From Aquanectria penicillioides (taxonomy: Eukaryota > Ascomycota > Sordariomycetes > Hypocreales > Nectriaceae), in contig PYIU01000003.1 in assembly GCA_003415625.1 (NCBI GenBank), forward strand, positions 434,001 through 498,000: a DNA stretch of 64,000 nt. The letters are read 5' to 3'. Shown here in pieces: positions 34,861 through 45,958 of the stretch. Positions within the stretch are counted from its first letter, which is position 1, and every line of letters begins with the position of its first letter. The position numbers were made by a program, and so were the translations under genes. Under the pieces are notes generated by a model, which worked only from the letters and a program-made list of their open reading frames with translations, had not been told where the DNA came from and searched no databases.

Positions 34861-37800
34861 ATGTTGTTGGCGGCATCTCGCACCTCGCCCCGAGTGAGAA
34901 TCCTCCAGTCCCGCTCTGCGACCTCAACTGCTCTCTCCCCCTGTGTCAGTCTCCAGACAAGGGCGCTATGTTTCGGCGCCTGGTCAATGCACCTCGGTGC
35001 GGGCCCACACCGCGAGGGCCGTAGACGTCATCGTGCCATGAGATACCATTACCTGGAGTCACTAAGCCGCAACCTGTCATGGAACAATGACTCCAATAAA
35101 GCTATCAAGAAGGCTATGGCTGCGTTTTCTCGCGTGTCAGAGCTAGGCCATGGCAAAAAGTACGTCAATGTCGACGAGGTCAAGTCGTGGTCTGATGAAA
35201 TCTCGGGCGTTCGCCCCGGCAAGAACATTGAGGATGTGGAGCGAAGCGCCATGGACCACCTGTTCCGTGGCGACAAGCCCCCAGCTTACGAGTATGACAT
35301 GTGGAAGTCTCCTCTGCAAAACATTCGAAGCTACCTCGAGACACAGCAAGACACGCACGGTGCCAACCTCCAAAGCTCATTGCGTACCAATGCCAGCGAA
35401 GTTGATGACTCCACTTTCATCGACCCCATCACCAACCGTAGGAGGTCCAAGATCACGTCTAAAAAATCTAACCCATCACTTCTTTATGATGATCTTGATG
35501 GATATAGACCAACCGAGTTCTCGGACGTGACTGAATCTGACCCCTCCGCCCAAAAATACCAGGATCTCCATCGATATGGCCCCGTGCAAGACGGTAACGT
35601 CGCCACTGAGCAGTTTCGGGCTAATAAATATGCCGATCTGGACAAGTATCAAGCCGTCGTAGATGACAGTTCTGCTGCACCCCAGCAACACGATCCCCAC
35701 TATGCGGATCTAGATAAGTACGGTCCCATTCGCTGGAATGAGCCCGATGGTCTGAGGGAGGCTACCCCTGAGGAGACTTCTAAAGAGTACAAGGACCTTG
35801 GAAAATACTCGACCACCAAAATTGACGACCCTTCTGCTGCCTGCGCACTGAATCCCGAGGAACAGTCGAAGCTTTATGACGATTTGGACCAGTACAAGCC
35901 TGTGGAGTGGAATGAGCCAGATGGACTGCCGAAGCAAACAGACGAGGAACTATCCAAGAACTACGACGACCTCCACAAGTACGAGGCCGTTCGCTGGAAC
36001 GAGCCTGATGGGCTGCGGAAACCCACACCCGAAGAGCTGTCCAAGAACTACAAAGACCTTGGCGGATATGGCCCAGTCACTTGGAGCGAGCCGGATGGCC
36101 TCCGCAGATTGACTCCCGAGGAAGAATCCAAGAAGTACGATGATCTCGCTAGCTACGATACCCCATTTGTTGCAAAGATCTCTACCCTCCGAGCTCATGA
36201 GGCTGCTCAGATGGACGCTACTCCCAAAGGGGAGCCAGTTCCCACTAAGGTAGATGCCCCTGTGGAGAATCTCGCCTCCAAGTATGAGGATTTGAACCAA
36301 TATGGCCCTGTCCGCTGGAACGAGCCGGATGGACTCCGCGAGCTTACCCCTGAGGAGTTGTCCAAGAATTACGACGATCTTCACATGTATCGTGCAGTTC
36401 GGTGGAACGAGCCCGATGGCCTGCGAGATCCGACCCCAGAGGAAAAGTCCAAAGAGTACCACGATATTCCCCTGTACGCTCCACGAGATTTGTCGGGACC
36501 CGAGGTAGCTGCCAAGAGGATCCATCCTGAAGAGGTCTCGAAGAACTACGAGGATTTGCCCAAGTATCATCACTATGAGAATGCCGATCCCAAGAACCCT
36601 CGAGTCCATCCTGAGGAAGCCACAAAGCAATACGAAGACCTCGACAAGTGCGCAGCCTATGAAAACGATGGTCCGGTACAGGAGCGAATTCATCAGGAAC
36701 ATGCCTCGAAGCAATACGAGGACTTGGACAAATACGAGCCCACAAGCTTCGATTCCATCGATTCCTCCTATCCTGGGGATGCTTCAAAGGCCTACGAGGA
36801 CCTGAACAAATATGCGGCGATCCGCCACAATGAGCCAGATGGCAAGCCCGTTACCAAGCCGGATGCAGTCGCCCGTGGCCTCAAAGATTACGACTCCAAG
36901 GCAGGTCCCCAAGATACCAGGAATGGCCCATCAGTCACTTATCCTCTAAACTACAGGAGCAGCGGGTCAGATCCCAATTCAACCGACCCTAATTTGGAGC
37001 CGCTGGATGCCAATGAGGTTCGTGCGGCAACCCTGCGCCGGGCCCATGAGCGTAGCCAATTGGATAAGATACGGGAGAGTGACCACCCATCATCCATGGA
37101 CTCATCGCAGCCGTTTGTTCCATTCATCGGCACATACTTGCGGGACTTCCCGGAGGAGTTTCAGGCAAGCTGGAGCGTGGAGAACTCATCGACGAAATCT
37201 TCCTTGTTCCCTAATGACAACAACCAAGAGTTTGAAAAGTTCAATATGCAAGCCCAATTTCCTGACATTGACAGGCACAGCGCGGAGGCGAGGTCAATGG
37301 ATGAGAGTTTCCCCAGGGAGGAGCCTAGAGAGCCCAGAGTTCAGCCCGCATTGGATCGCCACTGGGGGCTAGGGAAAGAGGCCAAGGATTCCTATTCGCA
37401 TGAACCCCAGGGCCTGCAAACCAGCTTTGCGGAAGAGTGCGGGAAAGAAACCCTACCAACTGTTGAGAAGCACTACACCGGCAAGAGCTCTACCAAAGAA
37501 AGCCCAGCATCTTATAAGATTCTCGCTTATGATGCTGCATCTCAGGCAATGAGCATTGCAGAAGCTACTACAACGGTGCACGAGTCTGATTCGCCATCAA
37601 CACTCGCCGACATCCTTCTACGCCTGTCGAACCCATCCAAGTTCTTACCTCACTTCAAAGCCCTTCAGTCGCAAGGATACGAGGTCATGTCAGGCAGCGG
37701 TGACGTTCTCATCTTCCGCAAGGTGCGCCCAGCATCGGCTCAAGCCGAGGATATTACTCTTGCATCGATGCACGTCGGTTCGGTGCGGGTCAATCCCATC

Positions 37801-38094
37801 GACATGATGGGCAAGCCGGCCGTTGGCAATTTCGCCAGCCCTACCGGATTTGTAAACTATGATGCGTTGGACGAGTCAGCAGACAAGCCGTCGCCGCCTT
37901 TGAGACCCGCTGGCGAGGGAAACGCAGAAGAGAAGACGACCAGTGCGCGTGCTCCGGCCGGTCAGCGAAAGAAGCGGAGACTAGGAAGGAAGCTAGTTCT
38001 CGGTACTGCAGGCATTGCAGGGTCTGCATATGCTGTTTCTGTTACGGGGAATATATCAGCACTCGAGAGGCCAGACGGGACGAGGCGAAGTTGA
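34861..38094 (+). CDS. Mitochondrial-type repeat protein with about 16 YxDLxxY units
   Basis: A continuous 1077-codon frame starts at the ATG at 34861. The frame remains open upstream, but this Met opens a convincing mitochondrial presequence (Arg/Ser/Leu-rich, MLLAASRTSPRVRILQ). From about 35484 to 36895 the protein is built of tandem units that start Y-x-D-L-x-x-Y and often continue with VRWNEPDGL and TPEELSK; I count 16, at 18-50 residues apart, the canonical unit near 30. The C-terminal domain (FKALQSQGYEVMSGSGDVLIFRKVRP) is compact and conserved in related fungal proteins, and the tail is basic (KKRRLGRKLVLGTAG) with a short hydrophobic end. Such proteins are annotated only as Ser/Thr-rich or hypothetical in fungi. 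I infer a mitochondrial location but not a function. The middle is highly acidic and Tyr/Asp-rich. Confidence 0.8.
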   Translation: MLLAASRTSPRVRILQSRSATSTALSPCVSLQTRALCFGAWSMHLGAGPHREGRRRHRAMRYHYLESLSRNLSWNNDSNKAIKKAMAAFSRVSELGHGKKYVNVDEVKSWSDEISGVRPGKNIEDVERSAMDHLFRGDKPPAYEYDMWKSPLQNIRSYLETQQDTHGANLQSSLRTNASEVDDSTFIDPITNRRRSKITSKKSNPSLLYDDLDGYRPTEFSDVTESDPSAQKYQDLHRYGPVQDGNVATEQFRANKYADLDKYQAVVDDSSAAPQQHDPHYADLDKYGPIRWNEPDGLREATPEETSKEYKDLGKYSTTKIDDPSAACALNPEEQSKLYDDLDQYKPVEWNEPDGLPKQTDEELSKNYDDLHKYEAVRWNEPDGLRKPTPEELSKNYKDLGGYGPVTWSEPDGLRRLTPEEESKKYDDLASYDTPFVAKISTLRAHEAAQMDATPKGEPVPTKVDAPVENLASKYEDLNQYGPVRWNEPDGLRELTPEELSKNYDDLHMYRAVRWNEPDGLRDPTPEEKSKEYHDIPLYAPRDLSGPEVAAKRIHPEEVSKNYEDLPKYHHYENADPKNPRVHPEEATKQYEDLDKCAAYENDGPVQERIHQEHASKQYEDLDKYEPTSFDSIDSSYPGDASKAYEDLNKYAAIRHNEPDGKPVTKPDAVARGLKDYDSKAGPQDTRNGPSVTYPLNYRSSGSDPNSTDPNLEPLDANEVRAATLRRAHERSQLDKIRESDHPSSMDSSQPFVPFIGTYLRDFPEEFQASWSVENSSTKSSLFPNDNNQEFEKFNMQAQFPDIDRHSAEARSMDESFPREEPREPRVQPALDRHWGLGKEAKDSYSHEPQGLQTSFAEECGKETLPTVEKHYTGKSSTKESPASYKILAYDAASQAMSIAEATTTVHESDSPSTLADILLRLSNPSKFLPHFKALQSQGYEVMSGSGDVLIFRKVRPASAQAEDITLASMHVGSVRVNPIDMMGKPAVGNFASPTGFVNYDALDESADKPSPPLRPAGEGNAEEKTTSARAPAGQRKKRRLGRKLVLGTAGIAGSAYAVSVTGNISALERPDGTRRS
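35484..36895 (+). repeat. In-frame tandem repeat region encoding YxDLxxY units
   Basis: Sixteen degenerate copies in one reading frame. The best conserved copies (starting near 35700, 35874, 35961, 36048, 36285 and 36372) share the W-N-E-P-D-G-L core and an E-E-L-S-K linker. The outer copies are more diverged, a pattern typical of internal duplication followed by drift. Confidence 0.8.
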
Positions 38095-38995
38095 GGCGCC
38101 AATAAAGGTTACAGAGCGAGTATGATTAGCGGGGCATCTCGACAGTATCACAAGCAGGCATTGGTTTTTTTTTTGGACCCCATTTGGAGTTTCTATTTTC
38201 ATTTTTCCCTCTGTTGGTCGGAGCTCGGCACATAAGGCAACGGAAGCAAGAGATTGGTACATTGTGAAATGGTTGCTGTTTTCGTCGTTTTGTTTTGGTG
38301 TTTATTCAACTCAACTCAGGAGCGCGGAGTACAAGATACCTCGGTACAATATATTTACCACTCTGATGCAATTGCATAAATAAAAAAAAGACATATTCAT
38401 TCGTTTAAGCAACACAAGTGCCTTTGTTGGTCTCGTCCCTGGGACGAGGTTGAATGGATGGGATCTCTACTGCCCACCTCCAAAGCTATAGCACCACACA
38501 GTGTTACTTTCAAGATACAATGATTTCACGCGGTCCTGTTCAATCTTGATATTAGCGATCCCGCTCCTTTTCCAGCCGCGTATTGATTGCTGTTGGTACA
38601 TGATTTGTTCCCCAATATGTCCTCGTGTTCTACACGTTTTTGGGTCCCTTCACTGTCAGAAATAAAAAGCACAAACACCTTCCGTCCTGGGCCCCATGCC
38701 TCCGGCGCCACGACCCCACTTCTTCCGGGGGCTGGTGGAGCGGGGTCGGGCGGCGGGAGGTTTGTCACGGAGGCTCCTCACTGACAGACAGAAATCACAT
38801 TTCCCACACACACACCAGACACACACAGACGCACGCATGCACAAGCAACTCAATCCTCCCCCGCAGCCCAGGGCGTCCGTATTTCTTGGACCAGGGCGTC
38901 TTTCTTGGGCAGTTTCAATGGGGGGGAAAGAAAGGGGAAACTCCTTTTTTTTTTTCTCCTTTTTTTTTTCTTTTTCTTTTTTGCATGCGCTTCTC
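38095..38995. other. Convergent spacer with A/T and CA tracts
   Basis: About 900 bases between convergent stops. It holds a T run near 38166, a CA-rich tract at 38800-38840 and T-rich blocks at 38944-38982. No gene is seen. Confidence 0.5.
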
Positions 38996-39344
38996 TCAGC
39001 GACGCTCGGAGAAGCCGGGGCCGGTCCTGACGCCGTCGATGCTGGCCATGTGCATGGCGTGCTTCTCGTCTTCCTTGTTCCAGCTCTGGCGCCGCTCAAA
39101 GACGGGCTTCCAGCTGCTGGTGTGGCGCATGGCGCGGGCCGCGTCTTCCTGGGCGTGGGTGCTCATGCGGCGAGGGCCTTTTATCAGCGAGGTCAGCTTG
39201 AATTGACTTTCCGCTCCTTTTTGAGAAAGCTTGATAAGGCGAGCAAGGGCTTCTACTTTACTGACCTCGGACTGGGACGGATTCAGTGGTTGGGCTTGTG
39301 CCTGACTCGAAGGAGAGGGGCTCCTCGGTGAGTTCGCCTGTCAT
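38996..39344 (-). CDS. Conserved small fungal protein, 86 aa
   Basis: Exons 39344-39266 and 39177-38996 (intron GTCAGT...AAAAG) give 86 aa. The first exon is acidic (MTGELTEEPLSFESG). The second encodes the strongly patterned block MSTHAQEDAARAMRHTSSWKP, then VFERRQSWNKEDEKHAMHM and GVRTGPGFSE, which I recognise as a small protein widespread in Pezizomycotina with no known function. It is soluble and charged, with no signal peptide. The stop lies immediately before T-rich sequence. The reading frame is intact. Confidence 0.78.
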
Positions 39345-39375
39345 TGTGGCGGAGATGGTAGGGAGGTGGATAGGT

Positions 39376-39425
39376 GATAGATAGATGATAGATGATTGAT
39401 AGATAGATAGATAGATAGATAGGCG
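39376..39425. repeat. TAGA/GATA tetranucleotide microsatellite
   Basis: At least five perfect TAGA units with flanking degenerate GATGAT copies, just upstream of the 86-aa gene. Confidence 0.85.
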
Positions 39426-40423
39426 AGTGATGGGGGTGTGTTGGAGGCTTAGAAGAGGCGTTTTACACTCTTTAAGGGTGGATTGTGATTCGAGTTGGGT
39501 TTCGTGGTGACGTTGTCGTGATAACTTGAAGACTGTTAGCATCCGTGCCCATCCATGCCCGCTGTCACGGACGAAGAGGCTCATTGCGAATCACTCACCG
39601 GGATGGTAAATGCAGTGTTTGGATGTCGATTTTGGATCAGTCAAGGGTTGGGATTGCTTCTCTGCGCATTCTGGATGCAGGGTCTTTGCGTCGCCCATTT
39701 AAACCCTTTTCCGGCCGTTCCCTCCGTCATGATATTCTACGGCCTCGCCTCCCACCCCGCCCAGGCCTAGGCCCAGGCGGGACGAAAGCCAGACTCTCAA
39801 TTCCGCTGCAAGCCCCAACTCTGCGTCACCCCATGGCCCAATCATCATCACCATACCCTGCAACTCCCGAGGGTCGCCACCGCAAGTGGCTCTCGCCGAA
39901 GGACGAGTTGACGCGGAGATGGTGGTGGTGCTGCTGCTACTGTTGCTGCTTTTTGCCTGCTGGTAAGTTACTTGCTGGCTGACTGACTGGCCTGAACTGA
40001 CAAAGGTCGCTTTTGTTTCCTCGTCGACCGGTGAGAGAAGAGAGAGGAGGAGAGAAAAAAGGCCTCGGGCAAATATGGCAAGGGGAGGGGACGATCACAA
40101 CACTATAACTCCGGGTTGACTGACTGACTGGCACATCGCCGTCCATACGTGCATAGAGATACATGACATTCTGGGGAGAGTGCAGTCCCCGGATGCAGGC
40201 CCGGTACAGTACATGAAATACATGCTCACATACATGACTACATCCAACCATAGGTACCTACATACATACACACATACCTACATCCAACCCCCCTCCAGCT
40301 GTCCCGGAATGGCTTGCCGCTCCGCACCAAACCGCACACCACAAGCCGATGACAATTTGTTTGGGTTGGTCCGTCGGGAGTTAAACCCCATTCCCGGGAT
40401 GGAGGGGGGAAATGAACCCAGCA

Positions 40424-40424
40424 G

Positions 40425-40462
<38 letters not shown>
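40424..40462. repeat. CA dinucleotide microsatellite
   Basis: A run of about 17 uninterrupted CA units. Confidence 0.9.
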
Positions 40463-40464
<2 letters not shown>

Positions 40465-41893
40465 ACACAATCACGCTCTCGCTCTCACACGCTTGTTGTT
40501 TGCTTTTGCTCGCCTCCGAGTTGCGTGATGAGTGGACGTCATGGAATGGGAGGGGGGAGGGGAAGTGGGAGGACGGCCCAAGCTAATGGCTAGTTGCATC
40601 CGAGCGTCGCGAGCGCGGAGCCCGGACAGGCGTCTAGTTTGCTTGATTAGTGCAATGCAAAAGCCCGGTCACAAGAGAAAACGCGTGAGTGCCATTCCGT
40701 GGTCGATCAACGAATGGGCTTGGTTGGAGAGGAGGTTTCGCCCTCTTTTTTTTTTTTTTTTTTTTTCCCTTTGCTGCTTGGCTGGGTCTCGTGCGGGCAC
40801 TCGTGACTTGCGTCGGTCGTGTAACTTGGGACGAGAGCGTGAACGCGCACGTCGCCGAGCATCGGAACGGATGACATGCATACATACTAACACAAGCATT
40901 ACTAACCTACGCATTACATTATACCACGTCCGGGACTTGGCTTCGGCATCGTCCTGTGTAAATGGCATGACGGGCCTCCCGGGACCGTTCGGGACATCGC
41001 GTCACCGTCCAGCCGTGACTGGGTCTGACCTTGACAGGTCTAGTCTTGCCGAGCCTGGCAGTCCACGTGGTGGGTGTCTCATGCAAGACATTGAGAAAAG
41101 TATCGGGCCACGGAGACGTCATGATGAGAAGTATTGATCAATTGGATTCCATTTGCTCTCCCTCAACTCCTACATACAGTGCCTGAACATGAACCAGAGC
41201 CCCCTTGGCCTTTCCCTTGGACCTCTTCCATCCCTGCCTGTCCCAAACTACCAAGGAAAAAAAAAGACAGTGATAAAATCAGGGTTATCATGAAGATCCA
41301 TGTCCTTGAAGAATCGCCCGTGACAAAGTCCCCTTTCAAAAACAAAATCAAGGCCAAAAAAAAAAAGGGGGGGGGGAGACGACCCTTCCTCTCAATGGCC
41401 AATCTAAATGCCACCTTTCGCACGCGCGCGTACACCCATCCATTGATCCCTTCAAGAACGCTTCTGTTCCACTCTTGCAAAAGAATCTTGATGCGCGCCT
41501 CCAACTCCTCTCAGGGTACCAGAAAAAGAAAAGCTTTGGGGAGGGGTGGGAAATAACACAAAATGAGAAAACAAGTTTGAAAAAAAAAAACGCCTCAGGC
41601 TATGCAGGTTGCACTCGCGATTTCTCGTGGGAGGTGGATCGATCGATCGTAGTCGTAGGTTTGTAGTGTAGTGTGCGTATGTACTGGCAATGTGAAAAAG
41701 AAAACCGGGTGGGTATACAGTAAAAAAACGGATCCGCCAGCCGCCAATTTGGCGTTGAATCTTTCTTTCTTCAGTCGAGCTCTACTTGATCCTCCTCATC
41801 TTAGAGGGGATTGATCAAGTGAGCGTGGTATGTACGCGAGTGTCATAAATAAAAGAAAATTTGTGTTGTGGATTGTTGAAGTGTTGTTGTCGA

Positions 41894-43583
41894 TTATGGG
41901 GTTCGGGGACGCTTCCAGTAGTATTGCTGATGCACGTGTTAGTCGACCAATGACACTCCCAAACCCGATATAATAAATGTGCAAAAAAAAAAAAAAAGAC
42001 ATACCTTGTGTTGCTTACGGCAAGCTCGCAAGCTAGGCTTTCGAAGGCCATCGACCACTGCTGCCCGTCGCTGCTCGTCGTCGTCTCGCTCGGGGACGTA
42101 GTAGTATTCGCTCTCGAGGAGCTTGCCGGCGGCGTCTTTGCCCTGGCGCTCGATGATGCCGATGCAAGAGGTGTTCTCGATGGTGTCTCGGAGGGCTTCC
42201 TTTGTGAGGTCCGTCTTCTCCTCGGTGGGCAGGTGCAGCATGATAGTGGACAGTGGTGTCGAGGAAAGGCGGGAGTAGGCCAGCTGGTTGATGACGTGGT
42301 TGGCGATGACGGGATTGACCTCGATGACGCGCTGCTCAGGAACCTCGGGAGTCGGTGTTCGAATGCGGGGAGGCGACGACAGCGGCGACTCAACCTCCGG
42401 AGGCTCTTGCTTGGGCATCTTCTTGGGAGACGGTAGGGTTGAGGGGATATGACGCGAGGCAAAGAGGTCGGCAGCAATGGCGCTGGCGAGCGCGTTGGGG
42501 ACCTCTTGAGGCCCTTGAACACCTTGGGCGACTTCGTTGATATCGAGGCCAGACGGCCAGAGATGTCGGCTCCAAAGGGACCAAACGAGTGGACAATTGG
42601 GTCGTTCTCCTCGTCAGGATCTTGCTCGTCCTCGCTGTGCTCGCTGGAGAAGCTAGCTGTGGCCTCGGTCCGCATGCTGACGTTGACGTCAATGTCGACC
42701 GACTCGCGTTTGTGAGGCGGCAGCTCGGGCTCGAGCTCGTCCTCGTAAATGCGGATGCCGTTGGCGCCGTGTCCCGGCAGCAGGGCCTGGAGGCGGCGGG
42801 AGGTAGAGTTCACGGGCGTAGGGCTCTCGGGGGACGCGATGCGGGTGGCACGGCGGAGCGGCGACGACTGCAAGAGCGCGTTGGCGCGTGTCTGTGACGT
42901 CGGTGAGTCGTCCCAGCTGCTGTCGGACAGGTTGGCGATGTTGTCCAGGCCTCGCTTGGGCCATTGGACGAGCACGCGAGCGTCTTGCACGTCCACCATG
43001 ATCTCGGAGCCCTCCGTCTCGCTGGTGAAGCTGTCACCCTTGAACAGCTCCCACGTGCGGCCCTGGCAGTGCAGCTTCAGGCCGTTCCAACCGTTGCAGA
43101 TGATCTCGATCTTGCTGGGCTCCAGGGGCTCGGGGCCGCAATGAAGCGGGCCTTGACGTGCACGCGGGACACGAGGCGGTTGGCCGAGAGCTGGAAGTGG
43201 GACGAGTTGGAAGAGCGGCCCATGATGAGGGTCTCGCCATTCTCCGAGAGCTCTACCGCGGGCACGGCCGAGAGGGGAGTGCGTTCGGGGCCGGGTGCTC
43301 GCCGAGGAGGCGAGCTGGAGAGGATTCCGGTGCTCGACGTGGGCACGGGGGTGGGATACTTGAGGTGGGCGCGGCCGGAGCAGGCGTTCGTGTTTTGGCG
43401 TTTGCTAGGCCGGGGAAGGCCAGGAGACGACGAGAGCTCAAACGGAGGCAGCAGAGAAGGCGCCGGTCGCTTAGATCCGGCGATGGAGGTTGTGGAGGAC
43501 TGGCGAGGAATGGCGGGGAGCGTGGGCTCGGCCGAGGCCTTATCGTGCCGGTCGTGGCGAGGCGAAGAGGTTATTGAGTCCAT
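41894..43583 (-). CDS. FHA-domain protein, Tos4/Plm2-like (two one-base frameshifts)
   Basis: Exon 1 43583-42005 and exon 2 41926-41894 (intron GTATGT...CATCAG), with last residues QYYWKRPRTP. The protein starts Ser/Pro-rich, then shows an FHA domain: TLIMGRSSNSSHFQLS, NRLVSRVHVKARF, EIICNGWNGLKLHCQG, TWELFKGDSFTSETEG and ARVLVQWPKRG. A long acidic linker (EHSEDEQDPDEENDPIVHSF) and a winged-helix-like C-terminus (AYSRLSSTPLSTIMLHLP) follow. FHA domains bind phosphothreonine; Tos4/Plm2-type proteins act in G1/S transcription and checkpoint signalling, so a nuclear role is inferred. Two breaks occur: at the G run 43132-43135 and at the C run 42512-42514 (plus-strand view). Each is repaired by one added base and both shift the same way. 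With both added, 1581 + 33 nt gives 537 aa. Confidence 0.75.
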
Positions 43584-45712
43584 GGTGACGATGGAACACG
43601 GAGTGTATGTTCTTTAATTTTTTTCGAGGACGAAAGAGTGTGAGATGGGAAGGAAAGTCGAAGACTTGAGCGTGGTCAAGTCTGGTCGCGTGTCGAGGCG
43701 TGATGCGAAGCTCCAAGCAACGCGTATATTGCGTTGTGGACGTTTCCGGGATTCCTCCACCACGGAAGCGTGTGCCGTCGCTCTCTCTCAGAAAGAACCA
43801 CCACCACTTACACGCGAAGTGCGAGGGAAAGTCGGTGCGTAGCTGTACGTTGCGTGCGTTCGTGTGTCTTGCGAGGGCGGTCTCGAAAGCTGGCCTGGTG
43901 AAGGTGAACGGGATAAATAAAAGAAACGAGAGGCCCAAGACGGCGGCCCGGACTAAAAAGTTGTGCGTGCGGGAGTGCGTGAGAGGTGTGAGTGGGTTGG
44001 GTTGCAGGGCGGGAGGTATTTAAGACGAGGTGTGACTTTTTTTGGTGGTTGACCAGGGACGCGCGCGATGGCACGCCCTCTGTTCGCGTTGGCGTTTTTG
44101 GCGTTTTGGCGTTGAGTTGTGACGCCTTTGTGCACCGGCTGTGCAGTTGTGCACTGAAGGGAACGGCGTTATAGCGGTTCCGGGTGCCTCGATTGGCGTT
44201 CAGGGCAGAGTTTCCAGCGGGTTTTAGGGGGGCGTAAGGGGGTGGTCGCCATTTTTTTTTAACCGGGTGGCTGTACTCCGTACGTGCGTTCGTTCTTACC
44301 TACAGATACGGATACCTTGGTACTTAACGCGTGCCGGGCCCGCGTTCAGTGGATTTCCCACTTAAAGTGGCCCGCTTCAGGGCCGACGCCGAAGCCCGGA
44401 ACATGTGTCAGCCCGACCGAATTAGGGGCCATGGACAGAAGGGAACGCGCTGTAACTCGGGGCACTTATAGCAGGGCCGGCCCCCCCAAGAAACCAGAAA
44501 CGCACCCCCTGGCTCGTGTCCCTACAGGTGTCATCCCGGGAGCACCAATGTCAGTGCTTCCGATGGTCCTTTGGCGTTATCATGGCTACATGAAGCCTGC
44601 GAGCCTGCTTCATCATTCGGTCTCGTCAGTCGTTTCTGCTCCTCGCGATGATGGTAAGACGAAAGATTGGGCCGGATTCCTTTGTGTCAAAGCTACACCG
44701 CACTTATCCACTCGCCAGCCCATCTCTCCAGTCCGATGCAGCAGCGAGCCAGCCCCCTCTTCTTCTCTTTTCTTCAACGGTCGACACGTCCCCACCGCCG
44801 CCGCAGGGGAAAAAAAAAAAAAAAAACCACTGACCCCTCTTCAGCACCCGTCGACTAAGCCCAAATCGCGTCTTGTCTTGGATTCGGCTTGCTTCACTTA
44901 CCTGCTCTGTCCCTTCGGGGTGCCCATTGGAACGACAATTGCGTGTTTTCCCCAGCTCCCTGTCTCTGAAATGAAATTTATTATTTATTTCTTTTTTATT
45001 TCTTACTCTTGCCTGCCACAAGTGTCCGCATCTGCCCTATTTCTGGCCCGCCATTTCTTTCCACGTCGTCGCCACGTAACGTCCGCCCGCTCGCCGCCGC
45101 AGCTGCCTACTGCTACTGCGCTCTGCAGTGCAGCGGCGGTCGTGTGAGAAAGCGGTTAGACGCCGCCCACCTCATTCACACGCGTCTCACACGTCGATCC
45201 TCTTCGGCCACAGACATCACCGCAAGTTGCCCATTCTCTCGGTGACGCCCAACATCTCGCATGATCACCAGTGCTTCGTCAAGCCTCGTTTTTAAATGTG
45301 CATCGTGCCATTAGTCGGTGACTGGTCTTGTTGGCTCGGAAACGTAGGCTCCCAGCGAGGCACTGCATCGTGAATGCAAGCTGGCCATGTCGCTTACTGC
45401 TATTCTTGCACTTTCATAGAATAGAAAATAATCCCAATGAAAAGTCTAATACGTGTGCATAACGGGTTCTATACGCATCTCAAGACATTACTTGCTCATC
45501 GTGCAATTGTGGCTTCTCAGCTCGCGGACGCGTCGCCATCACTAACACGGCTTACCCTGCACTTTTGATCAAGATTTATATTTGCACTGTATTGAAACAA
45601 CACAATCGTACGAATGTTGGAAATCACAAAATTTTGAGTGAATTGGATAATTATTCAATAGCATATGGGTTTTGCGCCTTTTCCCATCTTGTTTGACTAC
45701 GACGGTGGTGCA
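43584..45712. other. Intergenic, promoter side of the FHA gene
   Basis: About 2.1 kb. 43600-44200 is GC-rich. 44284-45147 is open on the plus strand but of low complexity (poly-A at 44811-44826, T-rich near 44980) and shows no domain; I do not call it. From 45250 composition turns AT-rich, the start of the gene desert. Confidence 0.5.
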
Positions 45713-45958
45713 TCATGTCTCCTGACATCTTACTCCGTTTTGGGTAACAAATCGCCTCTGCCTCCTCCTTCGATTTCGGTTCATATGGGACCGACATGTT
45801 CCACATTGAGCCGGATCAACATGGTCCTCTATCTTTTCCGTCGTGCTTTCACAATCCATGTTATTTTTGTATGATTGGCATTCCTGGCGTTTGGAATTAG
45901 TCCCGTACCATGCCTTGCATCGGCCACAAACTGTGACATTATGGAGAATTTTGCACAT
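45713..45958 (-). CDS. Small Cys-rich protein, paralogue A (81 aa)
   Basis: Intronless frame of 81 aa. It starts MCKILHNVTVCGRC and ends in a strongly basic tail (NRNRRRRQRRF). Cys spacing is M-C-x8-C-x2-C-x12-C-x8-C-x15-C-x2-C, plus one Cys near the end. The frame is open upstream for 38 codons, but I choose this Met because three neighbours start M-C in the same register. Two CxxC pairs suggest a zinc-binding fold. It has no signal peptide and so is probably intracellular. First member of a four-gene minus-strand family; function is unknown. Confidence 0.62.
   Translation of the reverse strand: MCKILHNVTVCGRCKAWYGTNSKRQECQSYKNNMDCESTTEKIEDHVDPAQCGTCRSHMNRNRRRRQRRFVTQNGVRCQET

Larger units (their letters stand above)
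39345..41893. other. Intergenic with several microsatellites
   Basis: About 2.5 kb upstream of the 86-aa gene and downstream of the FHA gene. It contains a TAGA repeat (about 39376-39425), CATA-type short words (40200-40290), a CA repeat (about 40424-40460) and homopolymer T/A tracts (40746-40766, 41265, 41358). A minus-strand stretch at 41370-41504 is helical-looking (EARIKILLQEWNRSVLEG) but has no start or family. Confidence 0.5.

Noticed and set aside
35950..36714. A 254-codon minus-strand frame inside the repeat gene
   Set aside because: It is an antisense shadow of the tandem repeats; the plus strand has the coherent repeat protein.
41370..41504. A helical minus-strand fragment (EARIKILLQEWNRSVLEG)
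   Set aside because: No convincing start, splice partner or family; it runs into homopolymer tracts.
44284..45147. A 287-codon plus-strand open frame
   Set aside because: It is low complexity with poly-A and T-rich segments, has no domain or codon pattern, and lies in promoter-like sequence.
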